This document shows, in pieces, positions 8,559 through 17,368 of a DNA stretch of 40,512 nt. Source of the stretch: Chitinophaga pinensis. Its GTDB lineage: Bacteria; Bacteroidota; Bacteroidia; UBA4408. A program made the position numbers and the translations under genes. Location of the stretch: contig CAMBZU010000023.1 of assembly GCA_945872355.1 (NCBI GenBank), positions 1 through 40,512 of the forward strand. Direction: 5' to 3'. Position 1 is the first letter of the stretch, and the number at the start of each line of letters is the position of its first letter. The notes beneath the pieces are model-generated. The model saw only the letters and a program-made list of their open reading frames with translations, searched no databases and had not been told where the DNA came from.

Positions 8559-8587
8559 CAAAGCTAATAAATTGATTGTGATGACAA
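8559..8587 (-). promoter_or_regulatory. Promoter of accC (-33 TTG and -7 TAGCTTTG)
   Basis: On the minus strand TTG (8585-8587) is followed after 18 bp by TAGCTTTG (8559-8566), a full match to the Bacteroidota -7 consensus TAnnTTTG with near-consensus spacing. It lies 23 bp before the accC ATG. This is the best promoter match in the window. Confidence 0.6.
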
Positions 8588-8716
8588 TGATTTAGCGTTC
8601 TAAAACAGCAGCATTTTTCAAAAAATACAATACGTTTTGACTGTGTTCAAAAAATAATGCCCATCATTTTAGTTCATTAATCAAAAATTTAAAAGCTATA
8701 ATAAACGTTGAATTAT

Positions 8717-9448
8717 TTATTTTACGAGCCCAATCATTACGCCAAAATTACCATCGGTTTGTTTCCAATCTTTCTCTGGCAAATAAGTTCTAGAAACAAA
8801 TCCATCTAAATAGAGCGCATTTTTACAACCTTTAATTTGAAAGAATTTAGCGAAATCGTAAAAGTTTATTTCCTTTTTTGACATTGCAAATAAAACATGG
8901 TTGTTAGGTAAAATGCCAACACCATTTCTGATGTTTAAATTAACCGAACCTTCTTTAAATGCCGGATTAATAATTCCATTCTCTAATAAAATTGGCCCCG
9001 ATTGCGTTGCATATTTTATATCTTTTTGTGCCACAAAATCATTTGTTTTACAAACAATCGCCATCTTTTTATTGGTAATATAAAAAACACCATTCGGTTT
9101 TAAATAGAAGTTACCATCACCACTTCCTATATCTATATTAGCTAGGGTTTTATTATTTTCTATATAAAGTCCTTGCGGAGTAAAATCACTTTTATACATG
9201 CCTGCATTCATGGCAAATAATAAAGTTTGCTGTTTACTTTCAACAAAGTTTTTTAAATTTTGGATACTTCTTAAAGGCTTATCATTGTTATCTTTCCAAA
9301 ATAAATGTAGCGCTTGTTTTTTCAAATCAACTTCATAAGCAAGTATAGTTTCATCAAATGAATTGGATTGGCAATTAAAAGCAATAATTGCGGCAATAAA
9401 AAGAGGAACAAATAACAATGCGCCTATTTTAAATTTTATTTTCATCAT
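8717..9448 (-). CDS. Exported phosphodiester glycosidase (NAGPA-domain) family protein
   Basis: The 243-residue protein starts with a hydrophobic export segment (residues 6-25) ending near AFNCQSN. The Cys there is not in a canonical lipobox, so lipoprotein status is uncertain. The rest matches the NAGPA/phosphodiester glycosidase fold: FAMNAGMY, FTPQGLYIEN, KPNGVFYI, ATQSGPILLENG, and ALYLDGFVSRTYLP. In mammals this domain removes GlcNAc from GlcNAc-phosphomannose; bacterial members act on sugar phosphodiesters, perhaps in cell-wall or envelope polymers. The gene stands alone, 181 bp after the accC start region and in the same direction. The substrate is not predictable here. Confidence 0.85.
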   Translation of the reverse strand: MMKIKFKIGALLFVPLFIAAIIAFNCQSNSFDETILAYEVDLKKQALHLFWKDNNDKPLRSIQNLKNFVESKQQTLLFAMNAGMYKSDFTPQGLYIENNKTLANIDIGSGDGNFYLKPNGVFYITNKKMAIVCKTNDFVAQKDIKYATQSGPILLENGIINPAFKEGSVNLNIRNGVGILPNNHVLFAMSKKEINFYDFAKFFQIKGCKNALYLDGFVSRTYLPEKDWKQTDGNFGVMIGLVK

Positions 9449-9579
9449 TTATTTTAAGTAAGAAAGTTACTAAAAAGTTTGAATCATAAAGAATCAATAA
9501 TAAACTCAAAGTGCATAAATTTAGGAAGAAAAAGGATTGCAATTAATGAAATCAAATAAATTTAAGTAAAAAATACTAG

Positions 9580-9587
9580 TATTTTTG
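9580..9587 (+). promoter_or_regulatory. Putative -7 box of the CDF transporter gene
   Basis: The bases are TATTTTTG, a full TAnnTTTG match followed by CA, 17 bp before the ATG at 9605. A good -33 TTG is not seen at the expected spacing. Confidence 0.5.
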
Positions 9588-9604
9588 CAGCTCAACAAAA
9601 AAAA

Positions 9605-10528
9605 ATGTCCCAACGCGCTAATAGCGTCACAACGCATATTATACAAAGTTTAATCATCAATTTATTAATTGCCGTATCCAAAGCTTTTGCAGCATTTATA
9701 ACAGGTGCAGGTTCAATGTTAGCCGAAGCCATTCATTCTTTTGCAGATTGTGCTAATCAATTATTACTGCTGGTTGGTGTAAAACAGGGCAATAAATTGG
9801 CCGATGATAAGCATCCACTTGGCTATGGCAGGGCTGTTTATTTTTGGTCGTTTATGGTAGCCATGTTGCTATTTTCAATTGGTGGAATGTTTTCCATTTA
9901 CGAGGGTTTTCATAAACTTTCACATCCCCAACCTATTGAGCATATGGCTTGGGGTATTGGAGTGCTTGTGTTTTCAATCATCTTGGAGAGTTATGCTATG
10001 ATTTCCAACATCAAAGAAATTAATACAAGAAAGGGTAAACATCGTTTTTTTGAATATTTAAGAGCTACAAAAGACAGCGATTTAGTGGTGGTTTTTGGTG
10101 AAAATTCAGCGGCTGTTTTCGGTTTAGTTTTTGCAATTTTGGCAATGTTACTTTCCTATTATACGGGCAATGCAATTTATGATGCTTACGGTTCTATAGC
10201 CATAGGTGTGGTATTAATTTTAGTGGCTATATTTTTAGCCATTGAAGTAAAATCTTTATTGATTGGGGAAAGCGCTAATGAAGCTATATTAGAGGGTTTA
10301 AATAAAATCATAGCCAGTCATAAGCAGGTGCATCAGCTCATTAGTTGTATCACCATACAACAAGGGCCAGGTGAAGTATTGATGTGTATTAAAATAAAAT
10401 GCGATGCACACATAAGCACATTAGAATTAAGTATTTTAATCAACAAAATTGAAGCTGAAATAAGAAGCGCCACTCCCGAAGTAAAATGGATATTTGTTGA
10501 ACCTGATATGGAGGAGTGGAGGAATTAA
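9605..10528 (+). CDS. Cation diffusion facilitator (CDF) family metal transporter, SLC30A9-like
   Basis: The 307-residue protein has the CDF layout: six membrane helices in about the first 220 residues, then a cytoplasmic domain of about 80. The helix-2 metal site HSFAD (His44, Asp48) and the following DDKHPLGYGRAVYFW are clear. In helix 5 most CDF proteins repeat HxxxD, but here the sequence is FGENSAAVFGLVFA. This resembles the SLC30A9/ZNT9-like branch, which has an acidic pair followed by SAA. It likely exchanges a divalent cation (Zn, Mn or similar) for protons at the inner membrane; specificity cannot be assigned. It converges with the small lipoprotein gene, only 16 bp apart. Confidence 0.9.
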   Translation: MSQRANSVTTHIIQSLIINLLIAVSKAFAAFITGAGSMLAEAIHSFADCANQLLLLVGVKQGNKLADDKHPLGYGRAVYFWSFMVAMLLFSIGGMFSIYEGFHKLSHPQPIEHMAWGIGVLVFSIILESYAMISNIKEINTRKGKHRFFEYLRATKDSDLVVVFGENSAAVFGLVFAILAMLLSYYTGNAIYDAYGSIAIGVVLILVAIFLAIEVKSLLIGESANEAILEGLNKIIASHKQVHQLISCITIQQGPGEVLMCIKIKCDAHISTLELSILINKIEAEIRSATPEVKWIFVEPDMEEWRN

Positions 10529-10544
10529 ATAAAATTCAATCGCC

Positions 10545-10796
10545 TTATTTTAAAGTGCAATCAGCATTTACAGCACTAAATCCGCTATTGGCAATGTTTG
10601 ATGCTGCATTTTTTTCATAGGTATCGCAGGCATCTTTAGCTTTTTTGTTAGTCTCTGTAAACGTATAATTTAAGGTCTCGGCATAACCAATAGCTGTTAC
10701 GTTACAAGTACAAACTTGATTTTTTTTACAGGCCGCAAAACAAATTGTTACTAAAGCTATTAACACTAAAAAATGTTTGTTACTAAAATATTTCAT
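10545..10796 (-). CDS. Small cysteine-containing lipoprotein of unknown function
   Basis: The 83-residue protein has a textbook lipoprotein signal: MKYFSNKHF, a hydrophobic core, and the lipobox FAAC with the lipidated Cys at 23, followed by KKN. The mature part is about 60 residues and holds four more cysteines (29, 31, 57, 80), which could form two disulfides. A CTCNVT start and a Thr/Asn-rich middle (TLNYTFTETNKKAKDACDTY) suggest a small beta-sheet-plus-helix domain. I know of short lipoproteins of this look in Bacteroidota but cannot name a family. The gene stands alone. Confidence 0.75.
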   Translation of the reverse strand: MKYFSNKHFLVLIALVTICFAACKKNQVCTCNVTAIGYAETLNYTFTETNKKAKDACDTYEKNAASNIANSGFSAVNADCTLK

Positions 10797-10874
10797 TGGT
10801 ATTTATAAAGTTGAAATTTTAATGAATCACCATACAAGAATAAAACAAATTAATTTTTATCCAAAATAAAAGCC

Positions 10875-11076
10875 TATATTCGCGGCATATTACACAAATT
10901 AAACTACTCATTGTTGCATTATTGTAAAATCAATAATCTTCTTCCCTCAATGCTTTCGGAGTATTACAAATTATCCCAAAAATTAGAAGTTTAACAAGTA
11001 TAGCTGTAGCTGTTTCAATGGATCGCTGAAACATCACTATATAACTATTGACGATCTTTAATTTATAAAAAGTATA
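10875..11076 (+). promoter_or_regulatory. Structured 5' leader of the RhlE-type helicase gene
   Basis: A -7-like box TATATTCG lies at 10875-10882, about 195 bp upstream of the ATG, implying a long untranslated leader. Two perfect hairpins sit in it: ATTATTG/CAATAAT (10918-10924 with 10931-10937) and TGTTTCA/TGAAACA (11011-11017 with 11027-11033). Cold-responsive RNA helicase genes in other bacteria often have long leaders; that this one is regulated is inference. Confidence 0.4.
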
Positions 11077-12420
11077 ATGACATTTGAAAATTTAAATTTA
11101 ATTGAGCCCATTCTGAAGGCTTTAAAAACAGAAGGTTACACAACACCAACACCCATACAACAAGAAGCAATACCACTATTATTAGCACGCAAAGATTTAT
11201 TAGGTTGTGCACAAACTGGCACTGGTAAAACTGCCGCTTTTGCAATTCCAATGATACAATTGATGGTGCAAGACAAAAGTCAGGTGCAAGGCAAAAGACC
11301 TATCAGAGGTTTAGTATTAACGCCAACCAGAGAATTGGCTATTCAAATTGAAGAGAGTTTTGCCAACTACGGCAGAAATACACCTTTAAGATATCGTGTT
11401 ATATTTGGTGGGGTAAATCAACATTCGCAGGTTGAGGCTATAAAAGCTGGGGTTGATATATTAATTGCCACTCCCGGTCGTTTAATAGATTTAATGAACC
11501 AACGTTTGGTGGATATTTCTACCATACAATTTTTTGTGTTAGATGAAGCCGATCGCATGCTTGACATGGGCTTTGTGCATGATGTTAAGCGCATCATTGC
11601 TAAATTACCGGCTAAGCGTCAATCGTTATTTTTCTCAGCAACAATGCCTCCAGAGATTGTAACTTTGGCGAACACAATTTTAGTAAATCCTTCAAAAGTA
11701 GAAGTTACGCCTGTAAGTTCAACCGTTGACAAAATAAATCAAGTGGTTTATTTTGTGGATAAAGGCAATAAAAAAAATCTATTGATAGATATTTTAAAAG
11801 ATAAAAACATTGAAAGGGCATTGGTATTTGCACGCACCAAACATGGTTCTGATAAAATAGCTAAAGAGTTGATTAAAGTAGGCATTCAAGCGCAGGCCAT
11901 TCATGGAAACAAATCTCAAAATGCGCGTCAAAATGCATTAAATAATTTTAAATCTAAACTTACGCGTGTTTTGGTTGCCACCGATATTGCAGCGCGTGGT
12001 ATTGATATTGATGAACTTACGCATGTCATTAATTTTGAATTGCCAAACATTCCAGAATCTTATGTGCACAGAATTGGTCGTACAGGAAGAGCAGGCGCAA
12101 GCGGCATTGCCATTGCTTTTTGCGATGCAGAGGAAAAAGAATTTTTAAGAGACATACAAAAATTAATAGGTAAAAAAATACCGGTTAATGATAATCATGC
12201 TTATGAATTAAAAATTCACAATCCTGTTAAAGAACCAACAAAGCAACATCAAAGATCACAGCAACAAAGACCATCAGCCTCAAAACAGGGTGGGAGTGGA
12301 GCATCAAGCAACCGCACTTCACAACCTAAATCTTATGGTGAAGGAAATAGATCAAGCAATCCACGTAGACCAAATAACGAAGGTAGACCAAGGTTTAAAT
12401 CGCCGCACAAGCAAGATTAA
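11077..12420 (+). CDS. DEAD-box ATP-dependent RNA helicase, RhlE type
   Basis: The 447-residue protein carries all helicase motifs in order: Q motif TPTPIQQEAIPLL, Walker A AQTGTGKT, PTRELA, TPGR, DEAD, SAT, ATDIAARGIDI and HRIGRTGRAG. The core ends near residue 370. A tail of about 60 residues rich in Gln, Ser, Asn, Arg and Pro follows (KQHQRSQQQRPSASKQ...), the disordered basic tail usual in RhlE/CsdA-type enzymes and likely an RNA-binding anchor. It remodels RNA in the cytosol, for example in ribosome assembly, RNA decay or cold adaptation. It has a long structured leader and its own terminator. A second DEAD-box gene converges on it. Confidence 0.93.
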   Translation: MTFENLNLIEPILKALKTEGYTTPTPIQQEAIPLLLARKDLLGCAQTGTGKTAAFAIPMIQLMVQDKSQVQGKRPIRGLVLTPTRELAIQIEESFANYGRNTPLRYRVIFGGVNQHSQVEAIKAGVDILIATPGRLIDLMNQRLVDISTIQFFVLDEADRMLDMGFVHDVKRIIAKLPAKRQSLFFSATMPPEIVTLANTILVNPSKVEVTPVSSTVDKINQVVYFVDKGNKKNLLIDILKDKNIERALVFARTKHGSDKIAKELIKVGIQAQAIHGNKSQNARQNALNNFKSKLTRVLVATDIAARGIDIDELTHVINFELPNIPESYVHRIGRTGRAGASGIAIAFCDAEEKEFLRDIQKLIGKKIPVNDNHAYELKIHNPVKEPTKQHQRSQQQRPSASKQGGSGASSNRTSQPKSYGEGNRSSNPRRPNNEGRPRFKSPHKQD

Positions 12421-12493
12421 TCTATAACTAAAATCAATCAATAAAGTGCTGAAGGATTAATTTCTTTGCGTAGGTAATAAGTTTAATTTTTAG

Positions 12494-12523
12494 AAGAGCT
12501 GGGTAAACTATCCGGCTCTTTTA
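12494..12523 (+). terminator. Rho-independent terminator of the RhlE-type helicase gene
   Basis: AAGAGCTGG (12494-12502) pairs with CCGGCTCTT (12512-12520) in a 9-bp stem with one G-U pair, followed by TTTTATT. It is 74 bp after the stop codon. The far side of the hairpin touches the end of the convergent helicase gene, whose stop lies at 12524-12526. Confidence 0.8.
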
Positions 12524-13645
12524 TTATTCAGCCAATTGAAGCGGCACTATTTTTTTCATTTTCTTTTGAATTACACCAAAATGATGTTGCTCTTCTGAAT
12601 TAATAAAACTTATTGCCATTCCAGGTGATTCAGCACGGCCTGTGCGGCCTATACGATGTATGTAATCTTTAGGTGAACGGGGCAATTCATAATTTATCAC
12701 GCAAAGTAAAAATGGAATATCAATACCGCGACTCATTAAATCAGTAGCCACCAATACTTTAATTTTACCTGCTTTAAATTGTGCCAATGCTTCAGTTCTT
12801 GAACCCTGGCTTTTTTTACTGTGCATGGCCAAAGCTGTAATTCCATTAATATTAAGCTTTTCTGCAACAGCATCGGCACGAAAAACAGAGGATGTAAAAA
12901 CGAGTACTTGAGTTAAGTTTTTTTCTTTAATTAACTTTCTTAAAAACGGGCCTTTATCTGCATCTTCAAGTGCAAAGGCTTGCTGGTTAATCAATTCAAT
13001 TGCAATATTTTCGGCAGCTACCACTACTTTTTCAGGAGCCGATAAAACAAGATGAGATAGCTCTTCAATAGCTAAATTAAAAGTTGCTGAAAAGAGTAAA
13101 TTCTGACGTTTTTTTGGGAGCAACTTTAAAATATTTTCCATTTCTGCGGCAAATCCTAAATTCAACATTTTATCAGCTTCATCAAGCACTAAAACTTCTA
13201 AATCGCTCAAATGAACAGCTTTAGCATCTATCAAATCTAGCAATCTGCCGGGTGTGGCAACCAAAATTTGCACACCATTCATGTTTATCATCTGAGGGTT
13301 AATGGAAACACCGCCATATACTGCCATGCTCTTTATTTTTTCGGGCAACGACAAACAAAATGACTTAAATACTTTTTCTACTTGCACTGCCAATTCGCGT
13401 GTTGGAACTAATACCAAAACTTTTACATGTCGGTTTTTTGCATCCGCTTTTCCTATTAATTTTTGAATGATGGGCAAGGCATAAGCAACAGTTTTTCCTG
13501 AACCAGTTGGCGCAATGCCAATCACATCTTTTTCGGCTAAAACCAGCGGTATTGACTGACTTTGTATAGGGTAGGGACTTTTATAAAATTGCTTATTGAG
13601 CAACAAGAGTAAATGATAATTTATACCTAGACTTGAAAAAGACAT
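12524..13645 (-). CDS. DEAD-box ATP-dependent RNA helicase (second, short form)
   Basis: The 373-residue protein is close to a bare helicase core. The motifs are YPIQSQSIPLVL (Q motif), APTGSGKT, PTRELAVQ, ATPGRLLDL, DEAD, SATF, ATDLMSRGIDI and HRIGRTGRAE. It ends soon after the last motif with a Lys-rich stretch (QKKMKKIVPLQ), so it lacks the disordered tail of its neighbour. It is not a recent duplicate: the two cores differ throughout. It lies 48 bp downstream of the DUF7793-like gene on the same strand and may be co-transcribed with it. The role is RNA unwinding in the cytosol; the specific target is unknown. Confidence 0.92.
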   Translation of the reverse strand: MSFSSLGINYHLLLLLNKQFYKSPYPIQSQSIPLVLAEKDVIGIAPTGSGKTVAYALPIIQKLIGKADAKNRHVKVLVLVPTRELAVQVEKVFKSFCLSLPEKIKSMAVYGGVSINPQMINMNGVQILVATPGRLLDLIDAKAVHLSDLEVLVLDEADKMLNLGFAAEMENILKLLPKKRQNLLFSATFNLAIEELSHLVLSAPEKVVVAAENIAIELINQQAFALEDADKGPFLRKLIKEKNLTQVLVFTSSVFRADAVAEKLNINGITALAMHSKKSQGSRTEALAQFKAGKIKVLVATDLMSRGIDIPFLLCVINYELPRSPKDYIHRIGRTGRAESPGMAISFINSEEQHHFGVIQKKMKKIVPLQLAE

Positions 13646-13693
13646 GTTGCTAAAAGAAGATTAATAAAAGTGTAATAATAAATTTCAATGCTT

Positions 13694-14119
13694 TTACTGA
13701 AGGCTCAGCATTTGATTGTTTAACCAATCATAAGCATCTGTTTCGCTGATGAATAATTTTGTGGGTGTGCCTGGCTTGTTGACTTTAATAAAAAAGTTAC
13801 CAATAATTTTTGTCGCCATTGACTTTGTTACAATGGCCAATGCCACTCTATGATCAGTAAATGCTTTACTAGCAAGTAATTGCCTAAATTCACTTGTAGT
13901 TGTAAAATAATTCCCCCCATCTGTTAACACAGCCCATTTGTTTCCTACAGCTATGCTTGCAAAATTTTTACGTATTTCAAAAGCATCTTGTGCATCTAGT
14001 TCAATGTTTTCCTTAGGTTTAAATTTAAAAATATTTTTAGAAAGTATAAAGATTTCAAACTTATCGTTACTAAAAGCAGCTTCATTTACCTTCAATGTTG
14101 TTTTACTTATTGGGCGCAT
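13694..14119 (-). CDS. DUF7793/STAS-SpoIIAA-like domain protein
   Basis: The 141-residue protein has no signal peptide or membrane segment. Its pattern matches the small STAS/SpoIIAA-like (DUF7793) proteins of Bacteroidota: an N-terminal beta-strand pair, a middle with ENIELDAQDAFEIRKNFASIAVGNKWAVLTD, FRQLLASKAFTDHRVALAIV, and an end with NFFIKVNKPGTPTKLFISETDAYDWL. The hallmark is the closing 'P-x-K-LF...DAxxWL'. The function is unknown; STAS folds often act as binding or regulatory domains. It precedes a DEAD-box helicase gene by 48 bp and follows the OmpA-like gene by 62 bp. Confidence 0.65.
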   Translation of the reverse strand: MRPISKTTLKVNEAAFSNDKFEIFILSKNIFKFKPKENIELDAQDAFEIRKNFASIAVGNKWAVLTDGGNYFTTTSEFRQLLASKAFTDHRVALAIVTKSMATKIIGNFFIKVNKPGTPTKLFISETDAYDWLNNQMLSLQ

Positions 14120-14181
14120 TTATTAGCTTATTATTTTATGTTTTTGAAGCATTTTACAATTATGCTAATTTTTTTTTAAAA

Positions 14182-16251
14182 TTATCTACTTAAAATCTTA
14201 AACTCTGTTCTACGATTTAATTGACGGCCTTCATCAGTATCATTTGGCGCAATAGGCTGCGAGAGCCCATATCCTTTGTATTCTAATCTTTCTTTTGCAA
14301 TGCCTTTCCCAATTAAATATTCAACCACCGATTTTGATCTGCTTTCCGATAATATTTGATTGTACTGCATTGCGCCTTTATTATCAGTATGGCCACTAAT
14401 TTCAATTTTTAGGCTAGGCACATCAGTTAAAAGTTTGGTTAAACGTTCTAACTCATTGGTAGATTCTGGTCTGAGCGTAGCTTTGTCAAAATCGAAGAAG
14501 ATATTACGCAAAACAATTTTTTGTCCAACTTGAACATTTTTCAATTGAACATCTTTTACCACTTCTTGATAGGAAGCAGAAAGCGGAATATCAAAATTTT
14601 CTGAGTGAAATAAATAACCTTCAGCTTTTACAGCGATACCATAATTTTTACCAGAAGGCAATGTTACCAGGTATTTACCCGATTTGCTGTTGGATTTAAA
14701 AGTGGCAATTTCAACATTTAAAGTATTATCAATAAGCACAATTTCAGCTTCTAATGGTTTGTTTGTTATGGCATCAGAAATAATACCTTTTAATAAGGTA
14801 ACAGCATTTGCATTTATTTCTACTGCTGGTGAAATATACACTTCACTAATTGGCGCTTCAACACTAGCTAATAAATTATCTTCATTGCTTAAAAGCACGG
14901 GTTTTTCAGGACCTAAAAATGAAATCATATAAATATCTTTTTCACCAAAACCATCATTTTTTACAGAGGCGTAATAACCATGTTTTCCGCTGGCTGAAAC
15001 CACAAAAAACACATCATCATCAGGCGTATTTATTGGATAACCAAGGTTTACAGGTGCGCTCCAAACCCCATTTTTTAATTCACACTTAAAAATATCAAAA
15101 CCTCCAATACTGCTATGGCCTTCAGAACTAAAATAAAGTGTTTTGCCATCTGGAACAATAAAAACACCTTCTTCATTGTATTGGGTATTTATACCAGTGC
15201 CAACATTATAAGCTTCTTCCCATTTATTTTTTTCATTGCGATTGGTATAATAAATATCGCGTCCGCCGTAACTTCCTTCCTTCCTGTCACTCACAAAAAA
15301 TAATGTTTTACCTTCATAAGAAATTGAAGCAGATGATTCATGCTCACTGCTGTTTATGGCTTTTGACATTTTTTCTGGTTCGCTAAATTTATCTCCAATC
15401 AAGTTACTCTGATAAATATTGCCATAACCTTTGTCATCGCGGTAGGTAAACATAATTTGCCCATCTGGCGAAACATTAACAGTGGCATCATGCCCCAGTG
15501 TATTAATGGGAGGCCCAACATTAGAAGGCAATGCCCACTCTTCATTAAATTTATAGGTTACAAAAATATCTTCAAAATACTCATCATAATTTTCATCAAT
15601 ATTACCTCCAGTAGTGGTATTTCTTCTGGAGGTAAAGTACATTACATCTTCATCGGCAGAAATAATTGGCCCATAATCAGGGTATGGAGAATTTACCTTG
15701 TTTCCAATGTTATCGATAAAAACACGCACTGGATTTTTAACCAATTCCTTACCATAATTACATTCAGCAATTTTTTTAGCAGCATCGGCCATCAGAAAAA
15801 CTTGGTCTTTTTTCTTTGGATCGAGCGCTGCTTTGAATGTTTTATATTCAGCAATGGCTTTGTCCCAATCCATATTTAAGTGATAACCTCTACCTAAATA
15901 ATAATGTATTTCAGGATCAATGTTTGCATTTAGTTCATAGGCTTTTTCAAAATGTGCTTTTGCTTTTATTTTAAAACTACTGTTGATATAGCATACACCA
16001 ATTCTAAAGTTTAAAAAAGCATTGTTAGGATTAAATGTTTGTGCTTTTAAATATTGTTCTAATGCAAATTTATAGCGACCAGGCCTGCTGCCCTCATACT
16101 CTTCGTTACCCATTTCAAGTGCTCTTTTGGCTTCCCTCAATTGGTCTTTTTGATTTGGAAAAAAATCTTTTTCAAAAGGTGTTTCTTTTGCTGTTTGTCC
16201 AAAAACAGAAATGCTTAATGTTATAAATAATATAGAAATAATATGCTTCAT
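14182..16251 (-). CDS. PorE-like OmpA-family protein: TPR, WD40-like beta-propeller, regulatory-like domain, OmpA
   Basis: The 689-residue exported protein has an N-terminal signal (MKHIISILFITLSISVFGQ, cleaved near residue 19). TPR-type helices follow at about 35-160 (NPNNAFLNFRIGVCY, DPEIHYYLGRGYH). A PD40 beta-propeller at about 180-430 has repeated DG-LYFSS/GGxDIF blades such as GGFDIFKC. A carboxypeptidase-regulatory-like domain lies at about 490-570 and an OmpA peptidoglycan-binding domain at about 580-689 (FFDFDKATLRPES, ISGHTDNKG, LNRRTEF). This domain order is that of PorE, a periplasmic component of the type IX secretion and gliding machinery. Other Bacteroidota OmpA proteins share it, so PorE function is not proven. 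It follows the TPR gene by 31 bp and probably shares its operon. Confidence 0.85.
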   Translation of the reverse strand: MKHIISILFITLSISVFGQTAKETPFEKDFFPNQKDQLREAKRALEMGNEEYEGSRPGRYKFALEQYLKAQTFNPNNAFLNFRIGVCYINSSFKIKAKAHFEKAYELNANIDPEIHYYLGRGYHLNMDWDKAIAEYKTFKAALDPKKKDQVFLMADAAKKIAECNYGKELVKNPVRVFIDNIGNKVNSPYPDYGPIISADEDVMYFTSRRNTTTGGNIDENYDEYFEDIFVTYKFNEEWALPSNVGPPINTLGHDATVNVSPDGQIMFTYRDDKGYGNIYQSNLIGDKFSEPEKMSKAINSSEHESSASISYEGKTLFFVSDRKEGSYGGRDIYYTNRNEKNKWEEAYNVGTGINTQYNEEGVFIVPDGKTLYFSSEGHSSIGGFDIFKCELKNGVWSAPVNLGYPINTPDDDVFFVVSASGKHGYYASVKNDGFGEKDIYMISFLGPEKPVLLSNEDNLLASVEAPISEVYISPAVEINANAVTLLKGIISDAITNKPLEAEIVLIDNTLNVEIATFKSNSKSGKYLVTLPSGKNYGIAVKAEGYLFHSENFDIPLSASYQEVVKDVQLKNVQVGQKIVLRNIFFDFDKATLRPESTNELERLTKLLTDVPSLKIEISGHTDNKGAMQYNQILSESRSKSVVEYLIGKGIAKERLEYKGYGLSQPIAPNDTDEGRQLNRRTEFKILSR

Positions 16252-16282
16252 GATCTCTGTGTTTTTGTTTATTGCTGCTTAC

Positions 16283-17368
16283 TTATTTACAATCACCCAT
16301 GTATTTACTGGCTGCATCATTTCCCATTAATTGCGCTTTTTCCCAGTCTTTGCAGGCTCCTTTTTGATCTCGTATCATCTCCTTTGCAATACCTCTATTT
16401 AAAAAAGCAGCACCGTAATTGCTATCCAATTGAATTGCTTTTGTAGCATCATCAATGGAGCCATTGTATTCTTTTAATTTAAACTTTGCAGCAGCTCTGT
16501 TATTGTATGCATAAGCATAATCAGCTTTTATTTTGATGGCAGCGGTATAATCATCAATCGCACCTTTAAAATCACCAACATCAAATTTTGCACTACCTCT
16601 GTTGTTGTAGGCGACATAATTATCTGATTTTACAGCTATTGCTTTTGTGTAATTGTCAATCGCACTTTTTACATCACCTTTTTTGCGTAAAGCAGCACCT
16701 AAATTATTGAAAGCAAATGCCATTTGTGCATCTAATTGAACAGCTTTGGTATAGTCTGCAATAGCACCATCATAATCTTCTAACTGACGTTTAGCACTAC
16801 CTCTATCATTATAAGCATAAGCATAATTTGGTTTAGAAGCTATTGCTTCAGTAAAATCAGCAATAGCTTCTTTGTATTTTTTTTCGTTGAAGAATACATT
16901 CGCTCTATAATAATAAGCTTGCGCGATACTTTCTTTGGCTTCAATAGATTTAGTATAATTGATAATGGCTTTTTGATTATCTTTTAATAAGATATATGTT
17001 TGGGCCATGTTGTAATAAACATCTTTTAAGGAATCAATAGGGTTTAAACATTTTTCAAAATCCTCAATCGCTGGTTGAAACATTTTCTTTTCTTTTTTTG
17101 CCACAGCTCTATTGAAATATGCTTTTCCCCAATCTGGTTTAAGTCGAATTGCTTCGTTAAAACTTTCAATGGCTGTTTTATAATCTCCAATTTTCATTTT
17201 CTCGATGCCCAAATTGTAAGCTAATTCTGCCTCCTGCGAAGGCATTAAATTTATAGCAGTAACGCTATCAAGGTCTGTAACTGTTTTTAAGGTATCTTTA
17301 GCTACTTGCGCTTTCGCAGAAACAGAAAAACTCAACATGATAATTATCAGTAATACAGTTCTTGACAT
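16283..17368 (-). CDS. Exported protein of nine tandem tetratricopeptide repeats
   Basis: The 361-residue protein begins with a signal peptide (MSRTVLLIIIMLSFSVSAKA, cleaved near residue 20). From about residue 48 to the end it is nine TPR units of 34-35 residues, with the pattern AYxNRGxAKxxLxDYxxAIxDYTKAIxLxxx. The middle units are very alike (for example YAYAYNDRGSAKRQLEDYDG and NYVAYNNRGSAKFDVGDFKG), suggesting recent repeat expansion. TPR arrays bind protein partners, here in the periplasm. It sits 31 bp upstream of the PorE-like OmpA gene in the same direction, which suggests an envelope scaffold role. The specific partner is unknown. Confidence 0.85.
   Translation of the reverse strand: MSRTVLLIIIMLSFSVSAKAQVAKDTLKTVTDLDSVTAINLMPSQEAELAYNLGIEKMKIGDYKTAIESFNEAIRLKPDWGKAYFNRAVAKKEKKMFQPAIEDFEKCLNPIDSLKDVYYNMAQTYILLKDNQKAIINYTKSIEAKESIAQAYYYRANVFFNEKKYKEAIADFTEAIASKPNYAYAYNDRGSAKRQLEDYDGAIADYTKAVQLDAQMAFAFNNLGAALRKKGDVKSAIDNYTKAIAVKSDNYVAYNNRGSAKFDVGDFKGAIDDYTAAIKIKADYAYAYNNRAAAKFKLKEYNGSIDDATKAIQLDSNYGAAFLNRGIAKEMIRDQKGACKDWEKAQLMGNDAASKYMGDCK

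Noticed and set aside
15457-15879. Open frame of 140 codons opposite the PorE-like gene
   Set aside because: It is an antisense shadow of the beta-propeller region; the peptide is Ile/Asn-rich without a domain pattern.
16400-17230. DNA-level repeats that could be mistaken for a CRISPR array or minisatellite
   Set aside because: The period of about 102 bases matches the 34-codon TPR unit, and the frame is intact throughout.
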